Source: Flavobacterium sp. HJJ (GTDB lineage: Bacteria; Bacteroidota; Bacteroidia; Flavobacteriales; Flavobacteriaceae). Taken from it: a stretch of 64,000 nt of DNA. The stretch is taken from contig NZ_JADKPR010000005.1 in the NCBI RefSeq assembly GCF_015351475.1, forward strand, positions 1 to 64,000, in the 5' to 3' direction. The translations under genes and the position numbers were made by a program. How positions within the stretch are numbered: the stretch's first letter is position 1; every line of letters starts with the position of its first letter. The notes below the pieces were generated by a model, which saw nothing but the letters and a program-made list of their open reading frames with translations, was not told the origin of the DNA and did not search any database. Of the stretch, positions 1 through 9,382 are shown one piece after another.

Positions 1-65
1 TTTGTATTTTACTATTATCTCTTTATTTTGAATTGTTATTGTTTTTCTGTGGAAACAATATGCTG

Positions 66-95
66 AACCTGATAATTCGTTATCAGGTTTTTTTA
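66..95 (+). terminator. Intrinsic terminator of an upstream gene outside the window
   Basis: A perfect 10-bp stem (AACCTGATAA / TTATCAGGTT) closes on a TTCG tetraloop and runs into seven T residues on the plus strand. It presumably ends a plus-strand transcript that starts before the window. No coding sequence is visible in bases 1-152. Confidence 0.8.
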
Positions 96-152
96 TAAAT
101 GGTTTAAATTTATGTTATTTGTGCAGAGCATTAATCTTTTAAATATAATGGA

Positions 153-1241
153 ATGAAAAGTTTAAAAATATTTTTTTTATTATCAATGATACCTTTGTTT
201 GCTTTAGGACAAAAAAAGCAGAATCTATCTGTTATTGCTTATTATATGGGTGATGACAAACAGATTGATGAGTTTGATTCTTCCAAATTGACGCATATTA
301 TTTTTAGTTTTTGTCACCTGAAAGAAGGGAAATTAAGTGTAGATACTCCAAAGGATTCTTTAGCAATTAAAAGATTAGTTTCTTTAAAACATAAAAATCC
401 TGATCTTAAAATTATGCTGTCTCTAGGAGGCTGGGGCGGTTGTGAACCCTGTTCGGAAGTTTTTTCAATTGCTGAAAAAAGAGTAGCTTTTGCTAAATCA
501 GTAAAAGAAGTTAATAATTATTTTAAGACTGACGGCTTAGATTTAGACTGGGAATATCCTGCAATCGAAGGTTATCCTCAGCATTTATATCAAAAAGGCG
601 ATAAAGAAAATTTTACTGCTCTAGTTGTATTGCTTCGTAAGGAATTAGGAACAAAAATTGAACTAAGTTTTGCAGCAGGAGGTTTTCAAAAATATTTGGA
701 TGAGTCTGTAGAATGGGAAAAAGTAATGCCATTGGTAAATCGTGTCAATATAATGAGCTACGATTTGGTTAATGGATATTCTAAAGTTACAGGTCATCAT
801 ACTCCTTTGTTCAGTACTAATACTACTGAGGAATCAACAGATCGAGCAGTAGACTATTTATTAAAGTTGGGAATTCCTGCTAATAAATTAGTAATTGGAG
901 CAGCCTTTTATACCCGAGTTTGGAAAGAGGTTTCAAATGTAAATAATGGATTATATCAATCGGGCATTGCTTCAAACGGAATTAATTTTAAAGATTATGA
1001 AACAACTTTTACAAAAGAAAAAGGATGGAATTATTTTTGGGATGAAAAAGCTAAAGCTCCCTATTGGTACAATGAAAAAGAAAAATTATTTGCAACTGGA
1101 GATGATATTGCTTCTGTAAAAGAAAAAACAAACTACGTCATAGAAAAGAAATTGGGCGGGATAATGTTTTGGGAACTTACGTTGGATAAAAAACAAAATG
1201 GAATGGTTGATGCTATTGATAACTTGAAAAAATCCAGATAA
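153..1241 (+). CDS. Secreted GH18 family chitinase-like glycoside hydrolase
   Basis: The 362-residue protein has an N-terminal signal peptide (about residues 1-19, ending ALGQ) and then a single GH18 TIM-barrel. The strand-4 catalytic motif is present as DGLDLDWEYP (pattern DxxDxDxE, Glu as acid). The early SLGGWGG motif and the late GGIMFWELTLD segment are also typical of the family. It should hydrolyse chitin or related GlcNAc polymers outside the cytoplasm or on the cell surface. There is no carbohydrate-binding module and no type IX sorting domain, so periplasmic or lipid-independent export is likely. An endo-N-acetylglucosaminidase of the same fold is an alternative. The gene stands alone on its strand, with a MITE-like repeat immediately downstream. 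Confidence 0.88.
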   Translation: MKSLKIFFLLSMIPLFALGQKKQNLSVIAYYMGDDKQIDEFDSSKLTHIIFSFCHLKEGKLSVDTPKDSLAIKRLVSLKHKNPDLKIMLSLGGWGGCEPCSEVFSIAEKRVAFAKSVKEVNNYFKTDGLDLDWEYPAIEGYPQHLYQKGDKENFTALVVLLRKELGTKIELSFAAGGFQKYLDESVEWEKVMPLVNRVNIMSYDLVNGYSKVTGHHTPLFSTNTTEESTDRAVDYLLKLGIPANKLVIGAAFYTRVWKEVSNVNNGLYQSGIASNGINFKDYETTFTKEKGWNYFWDEKAKAPYWYNEKEKLFATGDDIASVKEKTNYVIEKKLGGIMFWELTLDKKQNGMVDAIDNLKKSR

Positions 1242-1281
1242 TAGTAAAGGCAAAATTTGCGATTTAGGATTTGTAATTCGT

Positions 1282-1453
1282 CACGGCATTCGCATTTTAA
1301 AAAGATAAACACGAATTTCACCAATTAACACTAATTCTTATCAAAAATGAAATCAAATTTTACAACTTTTACAGTTTCGAATATTTTGTGTAATTAGACA
1401 GCAATCTTAATTAGTGTAATTAGTGTCAGAAACTTTTAAAAGCGAATGCCGTG
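1282..1453. repeat. MITE-like inverted-repeat element with flanking 9-bp direct repeats
   Basis: The left end begins CACGGCATTCGC (1282) and the right end finishes GCGAATGCCGTG (1453). The terminal arms are about 21-23 bp and nearly perfect inverted repeats, including the adjoining TTTTAAAAG. Internal arms (near 1306-1338 and 1405-1430) are also imperfectly inverted. The 9 bases GTAATTCGT directly abut both outer ends (1273-1281 and 1454-1462), as a target-site duplication would. The same word also occurs again near 1475, so the duplication could be coincidental. There is no coding capacity. The element fills most of the gap between the chitinase and ABC-F genes. Confidence 0.6.
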
Positions 1454-1485
1454 GTAATTCGTATATCTCATATCGTAATTCGTAA

Positions 1486-3147
<1,662 letters not shown>

Positions 3148-3158
3148 ACACTATAGAT

Positions 3159-3191
3159 AAGCCCGTTACTTTAAAAATAACGGGCTTTTTT
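3159..3191 (+). terminator. Intrinsic terminator after the ABC-F gene
   Basis: AAGCCCGTTA pairs perfectly with TAACGGGCTT across a 9-base loop and is followed by T residues. It lies 11 bp beyond the ABC-F stop. The minus-strand side carries fewer Ts. Confidence 0.8.
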
Positions 3192-3196
3192 CTGTC

Positions 3197-3370
3197 TTAT
3201 TTTCTGCAGAGAAATTTACTGATGAAATAAATTATTATCGCAGTAATAATGATGACAATAAATATGCCGAATCCCATTCCCGCCTTAAAAATACCGGGTA
3301 TAGCTTCACAGCTTGTAAATGAAAATAGCACTAAAGCAAGTACCAAAATTCTGTTGATTATATTTTTATT
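3197..3370 (-). CDS. Small lipoprotein-like membrane peptide with no canonical start codon
   Basis: An open minus-strand frame of about 57 codons encodes a hydrophobic leader ending in the lipobox-like SFTSC, a short linker EAIPGIFKAGMGFG, one transmembrane segment (IFIVIIITAIIIYFI), and a basic tail (KFLCRK) before TAA. This is the layout of small lipoproteins I recognise as common in Flavobacteriaceae. Upstream, the frame reads AAT AAA AAT ATA ATC before an in-frame stop and contains no ATG or GTG at a sensible place. The sequence ATAAAAATATAATC would become a normal ATG AAA AAT start if a single G were restored. It may therefore be start-lost, or it may start at a rare codon (ATA, ATT or TTG). 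Function unknown. Confidence 0.5.
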   Translation of the reverse strand, partial: NKNIINRILVLALVLFSFTSCEAIPGIFKAGMGFGIFIVIIITAIIIYFISKFLCRK

Positions 3371-3501
3371 TTAATTGATGATTTTATAAAGTTTATATTT
3401 TTAAAAACATTCATTGTGATATGGATATGTATCTGAAAACATTTTTAGCTTTTGATAGAAAATTAAGATATTTTTGAAAAAAACAATTTTCTATTATAAC
3501 T

Positions 3502-4674
3502 ATGTCAGACAGTACTTTGAATTTTAAAGCTCCGCGGATTGAAGTTGTGGACGTATTGAGAGGTTTTGCAATTATGTCCATAATGTTGTTGCATAATATC
3601 GAGCATTTTGATTACTATAATTTTCCGGAAGCTTTGCCTGAGTGGATGAAGGTTTTGGATAAAATAATCTGGGAAACCTTATTTTTTCTTTTTGGCGGAA
3701 AATCGTATGCAATTTTTGCTTTGCTTTTCGGTTTTAGCTTTTATATTCAAAATGACAACCAAGAAAAACAAGGAAAAGATTTCAGAGGCAGGTTCTTGTG
3801 GCGTTTACTGCTTTTGTTAGGATTCGGATTCATAAATACTATTTTTTATGAAGGCGATATTCTGATGATTTATGCGGTGATGGGAATTGTCCTGATTCCT
3901 GTCTGCAGATGGAACGATAAGGCAGTTTTTATTGCAGCTGCTGTTCTGATGTTACAGCCTTTGGAGTGGATGCGGTATTTTTATCTGTTGCTGCATCCGG
4001 AATATGTTCCGGGTTCAAGCTGGTCTGATGGTCTTTATGACAGTATGGGCAATTATATGAAAAGCAGTTCATTTTTGGATTATACAATTGGAAATGTTAC
4101 TATTGGGAGATTTGCATCTATCTTTTGGTCTTGGGAAAATGGGCGCTTTTTTCAAGCTCCTGCTTTATTTTTGTTTGGACTGTTAATGGGGCGCAAAAAA
4201 CTTTTTATTGCATCAGCTGAGAGTAATTTATTTTGGAAAAAAGCTATGCAGTATGCTTTTCTGCTGTTTGTTCCTTTGTTTACCCTGAAAAATTTTTTAT
4301 CACAGATTATTGAGCGAAAAGAAGTTCGAAAAAGCCTTCACATAATTATTTCTTCTTGGTCAAATGTTGCTTTTATGATCTTTATGGTGTCAATTATAGT
4401 ACTGTTGTATCAAAATGAGTCAATACGTAATTTACTTGCCAAATTGATTCCTTTTGGCAAAATGAGTATGACCAATTATATCATGCAGTCTGTTGCCGGT
4501 TCTTTTATTTATTATCGTTATGGCTTGGGAATGGTTGAATATACTGGGGCGACATACAGTTTGCTGATTGGAATCACATTGTTTATTCTGCAGCTCTCAT
4601 TCTGTACCTGGTGGCTAAAAACGCATAGGCAGGGACCATTGGAATATCTTTGGCATAAAGCAACTTGGATTTAG
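3502..4674 (+). CDS. DUF418 family multi-pass membrane protein
   Basis: The 390-residue protein opens with RIEVVDVLRGFAIMSIMLLHN, the typical start of DUF418/YeiB-like membrane proteins, and has about eight to ten hydrophobic segments. The C-terminal half holds the DUF418 block, seen as FGKMSMTNYIMQS and the closing CTWWLKTHRQGPLEYLWHKATW. Molecular function is not established for this family; a role in membrane transport or envelope acyl transfer has only been guessed from remote similarity to heparan-alpha-glucosaminide acyltransferases. It stands alone between a terminator region and pyrR. No signal peptide separate from the first helix is visible. Confidence 0.8.
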   Translation: MSDSTLNFKAPRIEVVDVLRGFAIMSIMLLHNIEHFDYYNFPEALPEWMKVLDKIIWETLFFLFGGKSYAIFALLFGFSFYIQNDNQEKQGKDFRGRFLWRLLLLLGFGFINTIFYEGDILMIYAVMGIVLIPVCRWNDKAVFIAAAVLMLQPLEWMRYFYLLLHPEYVPGSSWSDGLYDSMGNYMKSSSFLDYTIGNVTIGRFASIFWSWENGRFFQAPALFLFGLLMGRKKLFIASAESNLFWKKAMQYAFLLFVPLFTLKNFLSQIIERKEVRKSLHIIISSWSNVAFMIFMVSIIVLLYQNESIRNLLAKLIPFGKMSMTNYIMQSVAGSFIYYRYGLGMVEYTGATYSLLIGITLFILQLSFCTWWLKTHRQGPLEYLWHKATWI

Positions 4675-4840
4675 TTTTTTTTTAAATTGATAGACGTAAA
4701 AAGGTTGCCAGATGTTTCAGCTTTTTTTGATCCTCATTCTTAAACTAGTGGCTAATGGCTAGGAATTAAACAATTACCTTTTTAGAAATAATTAATATAT
4801 TTTCTGGTCGGGCAATGAATAAATCCTAATGTGGAATTTG

Positions 4841-4848
4841 TATATTTG
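4841..4848 (+). promoter_or_regulatory. Possible -7 promoter element of pyrR
   Basis: TATATTTG fits the Bacteroidota -7 consensus TAnnTTTG. It would place transcription start near 4855, upstream of the ATG at 4946, and so supports that start over an earlier in-frame one at 4829. No clear -33 TTTG is present. Confidence 0.35.
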
Positions 4849-4945
4849 CTTGACCAAACCAGCGGCTGTTTTAAAATCGGATGACGCATTTAAAAACAGA
4901 CTTTTACGTTGTTTTAATCCAATAAAAATTAATAATTGCACAGAT

Positions 4946-5485
4946 ATGAATCAAAAAGTGTTACTCAATTCAAAAGAAGTCAATATTATTTTGAATCGTT
5001 TGGCTTGCCAGTTAATTGAAAAACATCTTGATTTTTCCAATACTGTTTTGATAGGAATCCAGCCCAGAGGGACATTTTTGGCTAAGAGGTTAAAAGAATT
5101 ATTGGAAAAGGAGTATCACTTGTCTAATATTGCTTTGGGATATTTGGATATTACTTTTTTTAGAGATGATTTCCGAAAAACCAATAAGCCTTTGGAAGCC
5201 AATAAAACTCAGATTGATTTTTTGGTTGAGGACAAAAAAGTAATCTTCATTGATGATGTATTGTACACAGGGCGCAGCATTCGTGCAGCTTTGACCGCCA
5301 TTCAGTCTTTTGGAAGACCAGCCGGAATTGAGCTGTTAACATTAATTGACCGCCGTTTCAGCAGGGATCTGCCTATTCAGCCGGATTATCGCGGGCGTCA
5401 GGTGGATGCAATTAACGGCGAAAAAGTAAAAGTCTGCTGGGTAGAACAGGATAAGGAAGATGGTGTTTATCTGGTTACTAATTAA
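4946..5485 (+). CDS. pyrR: PyrR, bifunctional pyrimidine regulator / uracil phosphoribosyltransferase
   Basis: The 179-residue protein has the type I phosphoribosyltransferase fold. The PRPP-binding loop is clear as VIFIDDVLYTGRSIRAAL, and PRGTFLAKRL and LIDRRFSRDLPIQPDYRG are typical of PyrR. It converts uracil and PRPP to UMP and, in other bacteria, senses UMP by binding pyrimidine mRNA leaders. I chose the ATG at 4946 because MNQKVLLNSKEVNIILNRLA matches the family N-terminus. The frame extends 39 codons further upstream, but that extension resembles nothing and overlaps a likely promoter. It sits directly before pyrB, consistent with a pyrimidine operon. Confidence 0.93.
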   Translation: MNQKVLLNSKEVNIILNRLACQLIEKHLDFSNTVLIGIQPRGTFLAKRLKELLEKEYHLSNIALGYLDITFFRDDFRKTNKPLEANKTQIDFLVEDKKVIFIDDVLYTGRSIRAALTAIQSFGRPAGIELLTLIDRRFSRDLPIQPDYRGRQVDAINGEKVKVCWVEQDKEDGVYLVTN

Positions 5486-5515
5486 GATAAAAATGATTAT
5501 GGTTAATTATTCATA

Positions 5516-5547
5516 GTTTGTTGTTCACACGCAGACGAACAATAAAC
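5516..5547 (+). other. Hairpin in the pyrR-pyrB spacer
   Basis: GTTTGTTGTTC pairs with GAACAATAAAC over 11 positions (one G-U wobble) around a 10-base loop. There is no T-tract, so it is not a typical terminator. It ends 40 bp before the pyrB start and could fold in the mRNA between the two cistrons. Sequence similarity between arms extends weakly outward on both sides. Confidence 0.55.
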
Positions 5548-5587
5548 AGCAAACCATAAACCACAAACAAAAAAATATAAAAAAACA

Positions 5588-6514
5588 ATGAGCGAATTAA
5601 GTGTAAATCATTTATTGGGGATAAAATACATAAACGAAAATGATATTAATCTGATTTTTGAGACTGCCGACCATTTTAAAGAAGTTATCAATAGGCCAAT
5701 AAAGAAAGTGCCTTCGCTGCGGGATATTACTATTGCTAATATTTTCTTTGAAAACAGCACACGGACAAAATTATCTTTCGAATTAGCTCAAAAACGGTTA
5801 TCTGCTGATGTTATCAGTTTTTCGGCTGCTCAGTCATCGGTTAAAAAAGGAGAGACTCTAATTGATACAGTTAATAATATACTTTCAATGAAAGTGGATA
5901 TGGTAGTAATGCGGCATTCAAATCCAGGAGCCGCTTATTTTTTATCCAAAAATGTAAAAGCAAGTATTGTAAATGCGGGTGACGGTGCACACGAACACCC
6001 TACACAAGCCTTGTTAGACAGTTATTCTATCAGAGAAAAATTAGGTGATGTTGCCGGCAAAAAAGTGGTTATCGTTGGCGATATTCTGCACTCCAGAGTA
6101 GCACTTTCCAATATATATGCTCTGCAGAAGCAGGGTGCCGAAGTCAAAGTCTGCGGTCCAAAAACGCTTATTCCAAGGTATATCGAATCACTTGGAGTAA
6201 CAGTTGAGCCAAATTTACGTAAAGCACTTGAATGGTGTGATGTAGCAAATATGCTTAGGGTGCAGAATGAACGTATGGATGTTAATTTTTTTCCTTCGAC
6301 GAGGGAGTATGCACAGCAGTATGGGGTGGATAAAGCATTATTGGATTCCCTTAGTAAAGAAATTGTAATCATGCATCCGGGGCCTATAAACCGCGGGGTT
6401 GAAATTACAAGTGATGTAGCCGATTCCCAGCAATCCGTAATTTTGAATCAGGTAGAAAACGGTGTGGCTATCAGAATGGCAGTTATTTATCTTTTAGCAT
6501 CAAAAATTCAATAG
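5588..6514 (+). CDS. pyrB: Aspartate carbamoyltransferase catalytic subunit
   Basis: The 308-residue protein condenses carbamoyl phosphate and aspartate to carbamoyl-aspartate, the committed step of UMP synthesis. The carbamoyl-phosphate signature is FFENSTRTKLSFE, the HEHPTQALLD block follows at mid-protein, and the C-terminal HPGPINRGVEI segment is typical. Length matches the usual catalytic chain. It is 102 bp downstream of pyrR and only 5 bp upstream of the next gene, so it is probably translated from an operon mRNA. No pyrI regulatory chain is in the window. Confidence 0.95.
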   Translation: MSELSVNHLLGIKYINENDINLIFETADHFKEVINRPIKKVPSLRDITIANIFFENSTRTKLSFELAQKRLSADVISFSAAQSSVKKGETLIDTVNNILSMKVDMVVMRHSNPGAAYFLSKNVKASIVNAGDGAHEHPTQALLDSYSIREKLGDVAGKKVVIVGDILHSRVALSNIYALQKQGAEVKVCGPKTLIPRYIESLGVTVEPNLRKALEWCDVANMLRVQNERMDVNFFPSTREYAQQYGVDKALLDSLSKEIVIMHPGPINRGVEITSDVADSQQSVILNQVENGVAIRMAVIYLLASKIQ

Positions 6515-6519
6515 AGAAC

Positions 6520-6852
6520 ATGAAAGTTACCGAAAAAGGACATACAATTATAATTAAAGATACGGAAGGAAATATTGCTGAATTTCTGGAGAAAGTGGAC
6601 AGCCAATACAACAGTTTCAAAGACTCTAATCTCATTTTAGATATTTCGAATGACAAATCGGTGGATGTGAAATCAATCAAAATTTTTTCTGATTTGATTA
6701 AGAAACATAAAAAAGGAAAAAAATCTCTGGTTTTTGTAATTACCGATATCGATTACAACAAAGTTCCAGCTTCTATTACAGTTGTGCCAACCCAATTGGA
6801 AGCTCACGATTTAATTCAAATGGATGAAATTGAAAGGGACTTAGGTTTCTGA
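6520..6852 (+). CDS. Conserved small cytoplasmic protein between pyrB and rnz (STAS-like)
   Basis: The 110-residue protein alternates beta strands and helices (HTIIIKDTEGN, NLILDISNDKSVDVKSIKIF, KKSLVFVITDIDYNKVP, LEAHDLIQMDEIERDLGF). This resembles a small STAS-like fold with no catalytic motif that I can identify. It starts 5 bp after pyrB and is followed at about 110 bp by rnz. This position between pyrB and rnz suggests co-expression, and annotation of related proteins as ribonuclease Z probably reflects the neighbour rather than activity. Function unknown. Confidence 0.75.
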   Translation: MKVTEKGHTIIIKDTEGNIAEFLEKVDSQYNSFKDSNLILDISNDKSVDVKSIKIFSDLIKKHKKGKKSLVFVITDIDYNKVPASITVVPTQLEAHDLIQMDEIERDLGF

Positions 6853-6867
6853 AAAAAATGTTTAAAC

Positions 6868-6942
6868 GTTTAAGAGTGTTGATGATTGAACGTTATCAAT
6901 TTTGCGTTGAACAATTTTAAATCAATTTAAACAATCTTAAAC
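6868..6942 (+). other. Imperfect palindrome upstream of rnz
   Basis: GTTTAAGAGTGTT (6868-6880) pairs with AACAATCTTAAAC (6930-6942) at 12 of 13 positions. The 49-base interior is itself partly symmetric (GTTATCAATT, AACAATTTTAAATC). There is no T-tract after it. The right arm ends 22 bp before the TTG start of rnz. Confidence 0.5.
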
Positions 6943-6964
6943 AACTTTATTAATTAAACATAAA

Positions 6965-7870
6965 TTGAAACTCACTATTCTTGGCTGTTATGCCGCTACA
7001 CCGCGTACTTTGACCAATCCTACTTCCCAGGTTTTGGAAATCAAAAACAGACTTTTTTTAATTGACTGCGGTGAAGGAACTCAGGTACAGCTGCGTAAAA
7101 ACAAATTAAAGTTTTCAAAAATTAATCATGTGTTTATTTCTCATCTGCACGGGGATCATTTTTTTGGTCTGGTTGGTTTGATATCAACTTTTGCACTTTT
7201 GGGAAGAACAAATGATCTGCATATTTACGGACCAAAAGGAGTAAAAGAAATCATTGATTTACAATTAAGATTGTCTAATTCATGGACTAATTATCAGTTG
7301 TTTTTTCATGAACTGGAATCGAAGGAAAGTGAAATTATTTTTGAAGATGAAAAAGTAATTATCAAAACAATTCCGTTAAAACATCGCGTTTATACTAATG
7401 GATTTTTATTTCAGGAAAAAATAGGGGAGCGCAAACTTGATCTTCATGCCGTTCAGGATTTTGAAATTGACACCTGTTATTACCAGAATATAAAAAATGG
7501 AAAAGACATCACTCTTGATGACGGACGGGTTATTGCCAACAGCAAATTAACTTTTGATCCAGATCCCGCTTTGAGTTATGCTTTTTGTTCGGATACCAAA
7601 TACAATGAAGACATAATTCCAATAATTGAAAATGTTTCTGTGCTGTATCATGAATCTACATTTTTAGATTCAGAAGAAAGTCTGGCTTCCAAAACAATGC
7701 ATTCGACAGCAAAAGAAGCCGCCAGAATTGCTTTGAAAGCCAATGCAGGGCAATTGATTTTAGGACATTATTCTACCCGATATGACAGCATTGAGCTATT
7801 TAAAGAGGAAGCAGAAACTATTTTTAAAGAAGTTTTATTAGCCGAAGACGGCAAAAGTTTTGAATTTTAA
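6965..7870 (+). CDS. rnz: Ribonuclease Z, tRNA 3' processing endonuclease
   Basis: The 301-residue metallo-beta-lactamase fold enzyme removes 3' trailers from tRNA precursors, which fits a genome whose tRNA-Pro gene in this window lacks encoded CCA. Zinc-binding motifs are visible: SHLHGDHFFGL (HxHxDH), the AFCSDTKYNE Asp block, LYHESTF, and LILGHYSTRY. The N-terminus LTILGCYAATP is typical and fixes the start at a TTG codon; no in-frame ATG or GTG lies nearby upstream. Length is normal for the family. It is the fourth gene of the co-directional pyr run and is followed by a strong spacer palindrome. Confidence 0.93.
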   Translation: MKLTILGCYAATPRTLTNPTSQVLEIKNRLFLIDCGEGTQVQLRKNKLKFSKINHVFISHLHGDHFFGLVGLISTFALLGRTNDLHIYGPKGVKEIIDLQLRLSNSWTNYQLFFHELESKESEIIFEDEKVIIKTIPLKHRVYTNGFLFQEKIGERKLDLHAVQDFEIDTCYYQNIKNGKDITLDDGRVIANSKLTFDPDPALSYAFCSDTKYNEDIIPIIENVSVLYHESTFLDSEESLASKTMHSTAKEAARIALKANAGQLILGHYSTRYDSIELFKEEAETIFKEVLLAEDGKSFEF

Positions 7871-7878
7871 ATGGATAG

Positions 7879-7969
7879 TTAGATTTCTAGATTTTAAGAC
7901 TGTTAGATGCTGAACGTGTTAAAGAACGGTTTTTTGTAAATCTAATATTTTAAAAGTCTAATAATCTAA
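7879..7969 (+). other. Long imperfect palindrome in the rnz-pdxH spacer
   Basis: Arms of 30 bases (7879-7908 and 7940-7969) pair at 23 Watson-Crick and 3 wobble positions around a 31-base loop. The arms are built from TTAGATT/AATCTAA-type words. A further TAATCTAATAATCTAA stretch runs up to the pdxH start. A T6 tract (7930-7935) lies inside the loop, not after the stem, so this is not a standard terminator. Confidence 0.55.
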
Positions 7970-7996
7970 AACTCCAATAATCTAATAATCTAAAAA

Positions 7997-8641
7997 ATGA
8001 GCGATTTAAGCAATTATAGAAAATCTTACGGGAAAAGCGAATTATTAGAATCTTCCATTCCAGAAGATCCGATAAATCTTTTTAACAGATGGTTTCATGA
8101 GGTCGAAGATTTTGAAGGAAGCGGTGAAGTTAATGCAATGACTGTTTCCACTATTGGATTGGATGGATTTCCTAAATCACGTGTCGTTTTATTGAAAAAA
8201 TTCAGCGAAGAAGGATTTACTTTTTACACTAATTATAATTCTGAAAAGGGCAGGGCTATAGCTAATAATCCAAATGTATGTCTTTCTTTTTTTTGGGAAG
8301 GCATGGAACGTCAGGTAATTATTAAAGGAATCGCTCAAAAAACTTCCGAAAATAACTCGGATGGTTATTTTGAATCTCGGCCAGAAGGCAGTAAGCTGGG
8401 AGCTATAGTTTCAAATCAAAGTGAAGTAATTCCTTCCAGAACCTATCTTGAAGAAAATTTAAAGCAATTAGAAAAAGATTTTGAAGGAAAAGAAATCCTG
8501 CGCCCTAAACATTGGGGTGGATTTTTAGTCACACCATTTGAGGTTGAATTTTGGCAGGGAAGGCCAAATCGTCTGCATGACCGTATTCGATATAAAATGG
8601 TTGAAGATTATTCTTGGAAAATTTCCCGCTTAGCTCCATAA
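7997..8641 (+). CDS. pdxH: Pyridoxamine/pyridoxine 5'-phosphate oxidase
   Basis: The 214-residue FMN enzyme oxidises PNP or PMP to pyridoxal 5'-phosphate. Family landmarks are SRVVLLKKF and FTFYTNYNSEKGRAI (FMN and substrate contacts), FFWEGMERQVIIKG, SRPEGSKLGA, and the C-terminal EFWQGRPNRLHDRIRY followed by SWKISRLAP. The length and the closing RLAP are those of the complete enzyme. It follows rnz with a palindromic spacer of 126 bp and may share its transcript. Confidence 0.95.
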   Translation: MSDLSNYRKSYGKSELLESSIPEDPINLFNRWFHEVEDFEGSGEVNAMTVSTIGLDGFPKSRVVLLKKFSEEGFTFYTNYNSEKGRAIANNPNVCLSFFWEGMERQVIIKGIAQKTSENNSDGYFESRPEGSKLGAIVSNQSEVIPSRTYLEENLKQLEKDFEGKEILRPKHWGGFLVTPFEVEFWQGRPNRLHDRIRYKMVEDYSWKISRLAP

Positions 8642-8798
8642 ATATAAGAAAAATATATCGTAATTGTTTATTTTACTGCATTTTATCGGTTTTATTTTGT
8701 AATTCAAAGAATTGTTAGTTTATTTGTTTTAGAGATTTATAAAGTTTTAACATTAAAGGAGTTTCCCCAATCTACTTTAAAATATGCTAACCGATATT

Positions 8799-9302
8799 AT
8801 GAAATTGAAGTATTTACGTTTTTCTTTTTTTGCTGTAGTTTTGTGTTTTTTGGTTTCCTGTGCTGCTGAAGAGCTTCCTGAGGAAAGTGCTTCTGATGCC
8901 CCTGCTGTTGTTTTGACTTATGATTACTCTTCTATAGAATTAGAGACGATGAATTTGATAAATGATTATAGAGTAAGCAAAGGTTTGAAAGCTTTAGAAA
9001 AAATTAATCATGTTTCATATAAATCAGAAGAACATGATGAATATATGATTGCGAACAATGTTGTAAATCATGATGATTTTGATGCCCGTTCAAATAATAT
9101 TATGAAACTTTTAGGAGCTAAAAAAGTAAGTGAAAATATAGCATATAATTATAACAGCGCAAAAGGTGCTTTTGATGCTTGGTTAAAAAGCGAAAGCCAT
9201 AAAGAAAATATTGAAGGTGATTTTACTCATTTTGGCATTTCGATAAGAGAAAATCCTGTTAATGGTAAAAAGTATTACACTAATATATTTGTAAAAATCT
9301 AA
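8799..9302 (+). CDS. CAP/SCP-domain lipoprotein
   Basis: The 167-residue protein starts with MKLKYLRFSFFAVVLCFLVSC, a type II signal peptide with the lipobox cysteine at about residue 21. A single CAP (SCP/PR-1, YkwD-like) domain follows: ETMNLINDYRVSKGLKAL, then the helix with HDEYMIANN, the NHDDFDARSN block, VSENIAYNYNSAKGAFDAWLKSESHKENIEGDFTHFGIS, and KYYTNIFVKI at the end. The CAP cavity residues H, E and H are recognisable. The role is unknown. I prefer this ATG to one five codons earlier because it gives a normal signal peptide. It is convergent with the OmpA gene, sharing a terminator. Confidence 0.82.
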   Translation: MKLKYLRFSFFAVVLCFLVSCAAEELPEESASDAPAVVLTYDYSSIELETMNLINDYRVSKGLKALEKINHVSYKSEEHDEYMIANNVVNHDDFDARSNNIMKLLGAKKVSENIAYNYNSAKGAFDAWLKSESHKENIEGDFTHFGISIRENPVNGKKYYTNIFVKI

Positions 9303-9328
9303 TAGAAATAATTTATAATAAAACTTTA

Positions 9329-9361
9329 AAAAAAAAACTACCCTTTGCGGGGTAGTTTTTC
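9329..9361. terminator. Bidirectional terminator between CAP lipoprotein and OmpA/PD40 genes
   Basis: AACTACCC (9336-9343) pairs with GGGTAGTT (9350-9357) around TTTGCG, with an A-tract before and a T-tract after. It can end transcripts from both sides of this convergent pair. Confidence 0.82.
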
Positions 9362-9382
9362 CGTTTTTAGGATTAGGAAATT

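Noticed and set aside
4829..4945. N-terminal extension of PyrR by 39 codons
   Set aside because: The extension has no family match and runs through a likely promoter -7 element, while the ATG at 4946 starts the conserved PyrR N-terminus.
6022..6372. Minus-strand frame of 116 codons opposite pyrB
   Set aside because: It is antisense to a well-conserved enzyme gene with no features of its own. The same applies to frames opposite uvrA, E1, ABC-F, ClC and other genes.
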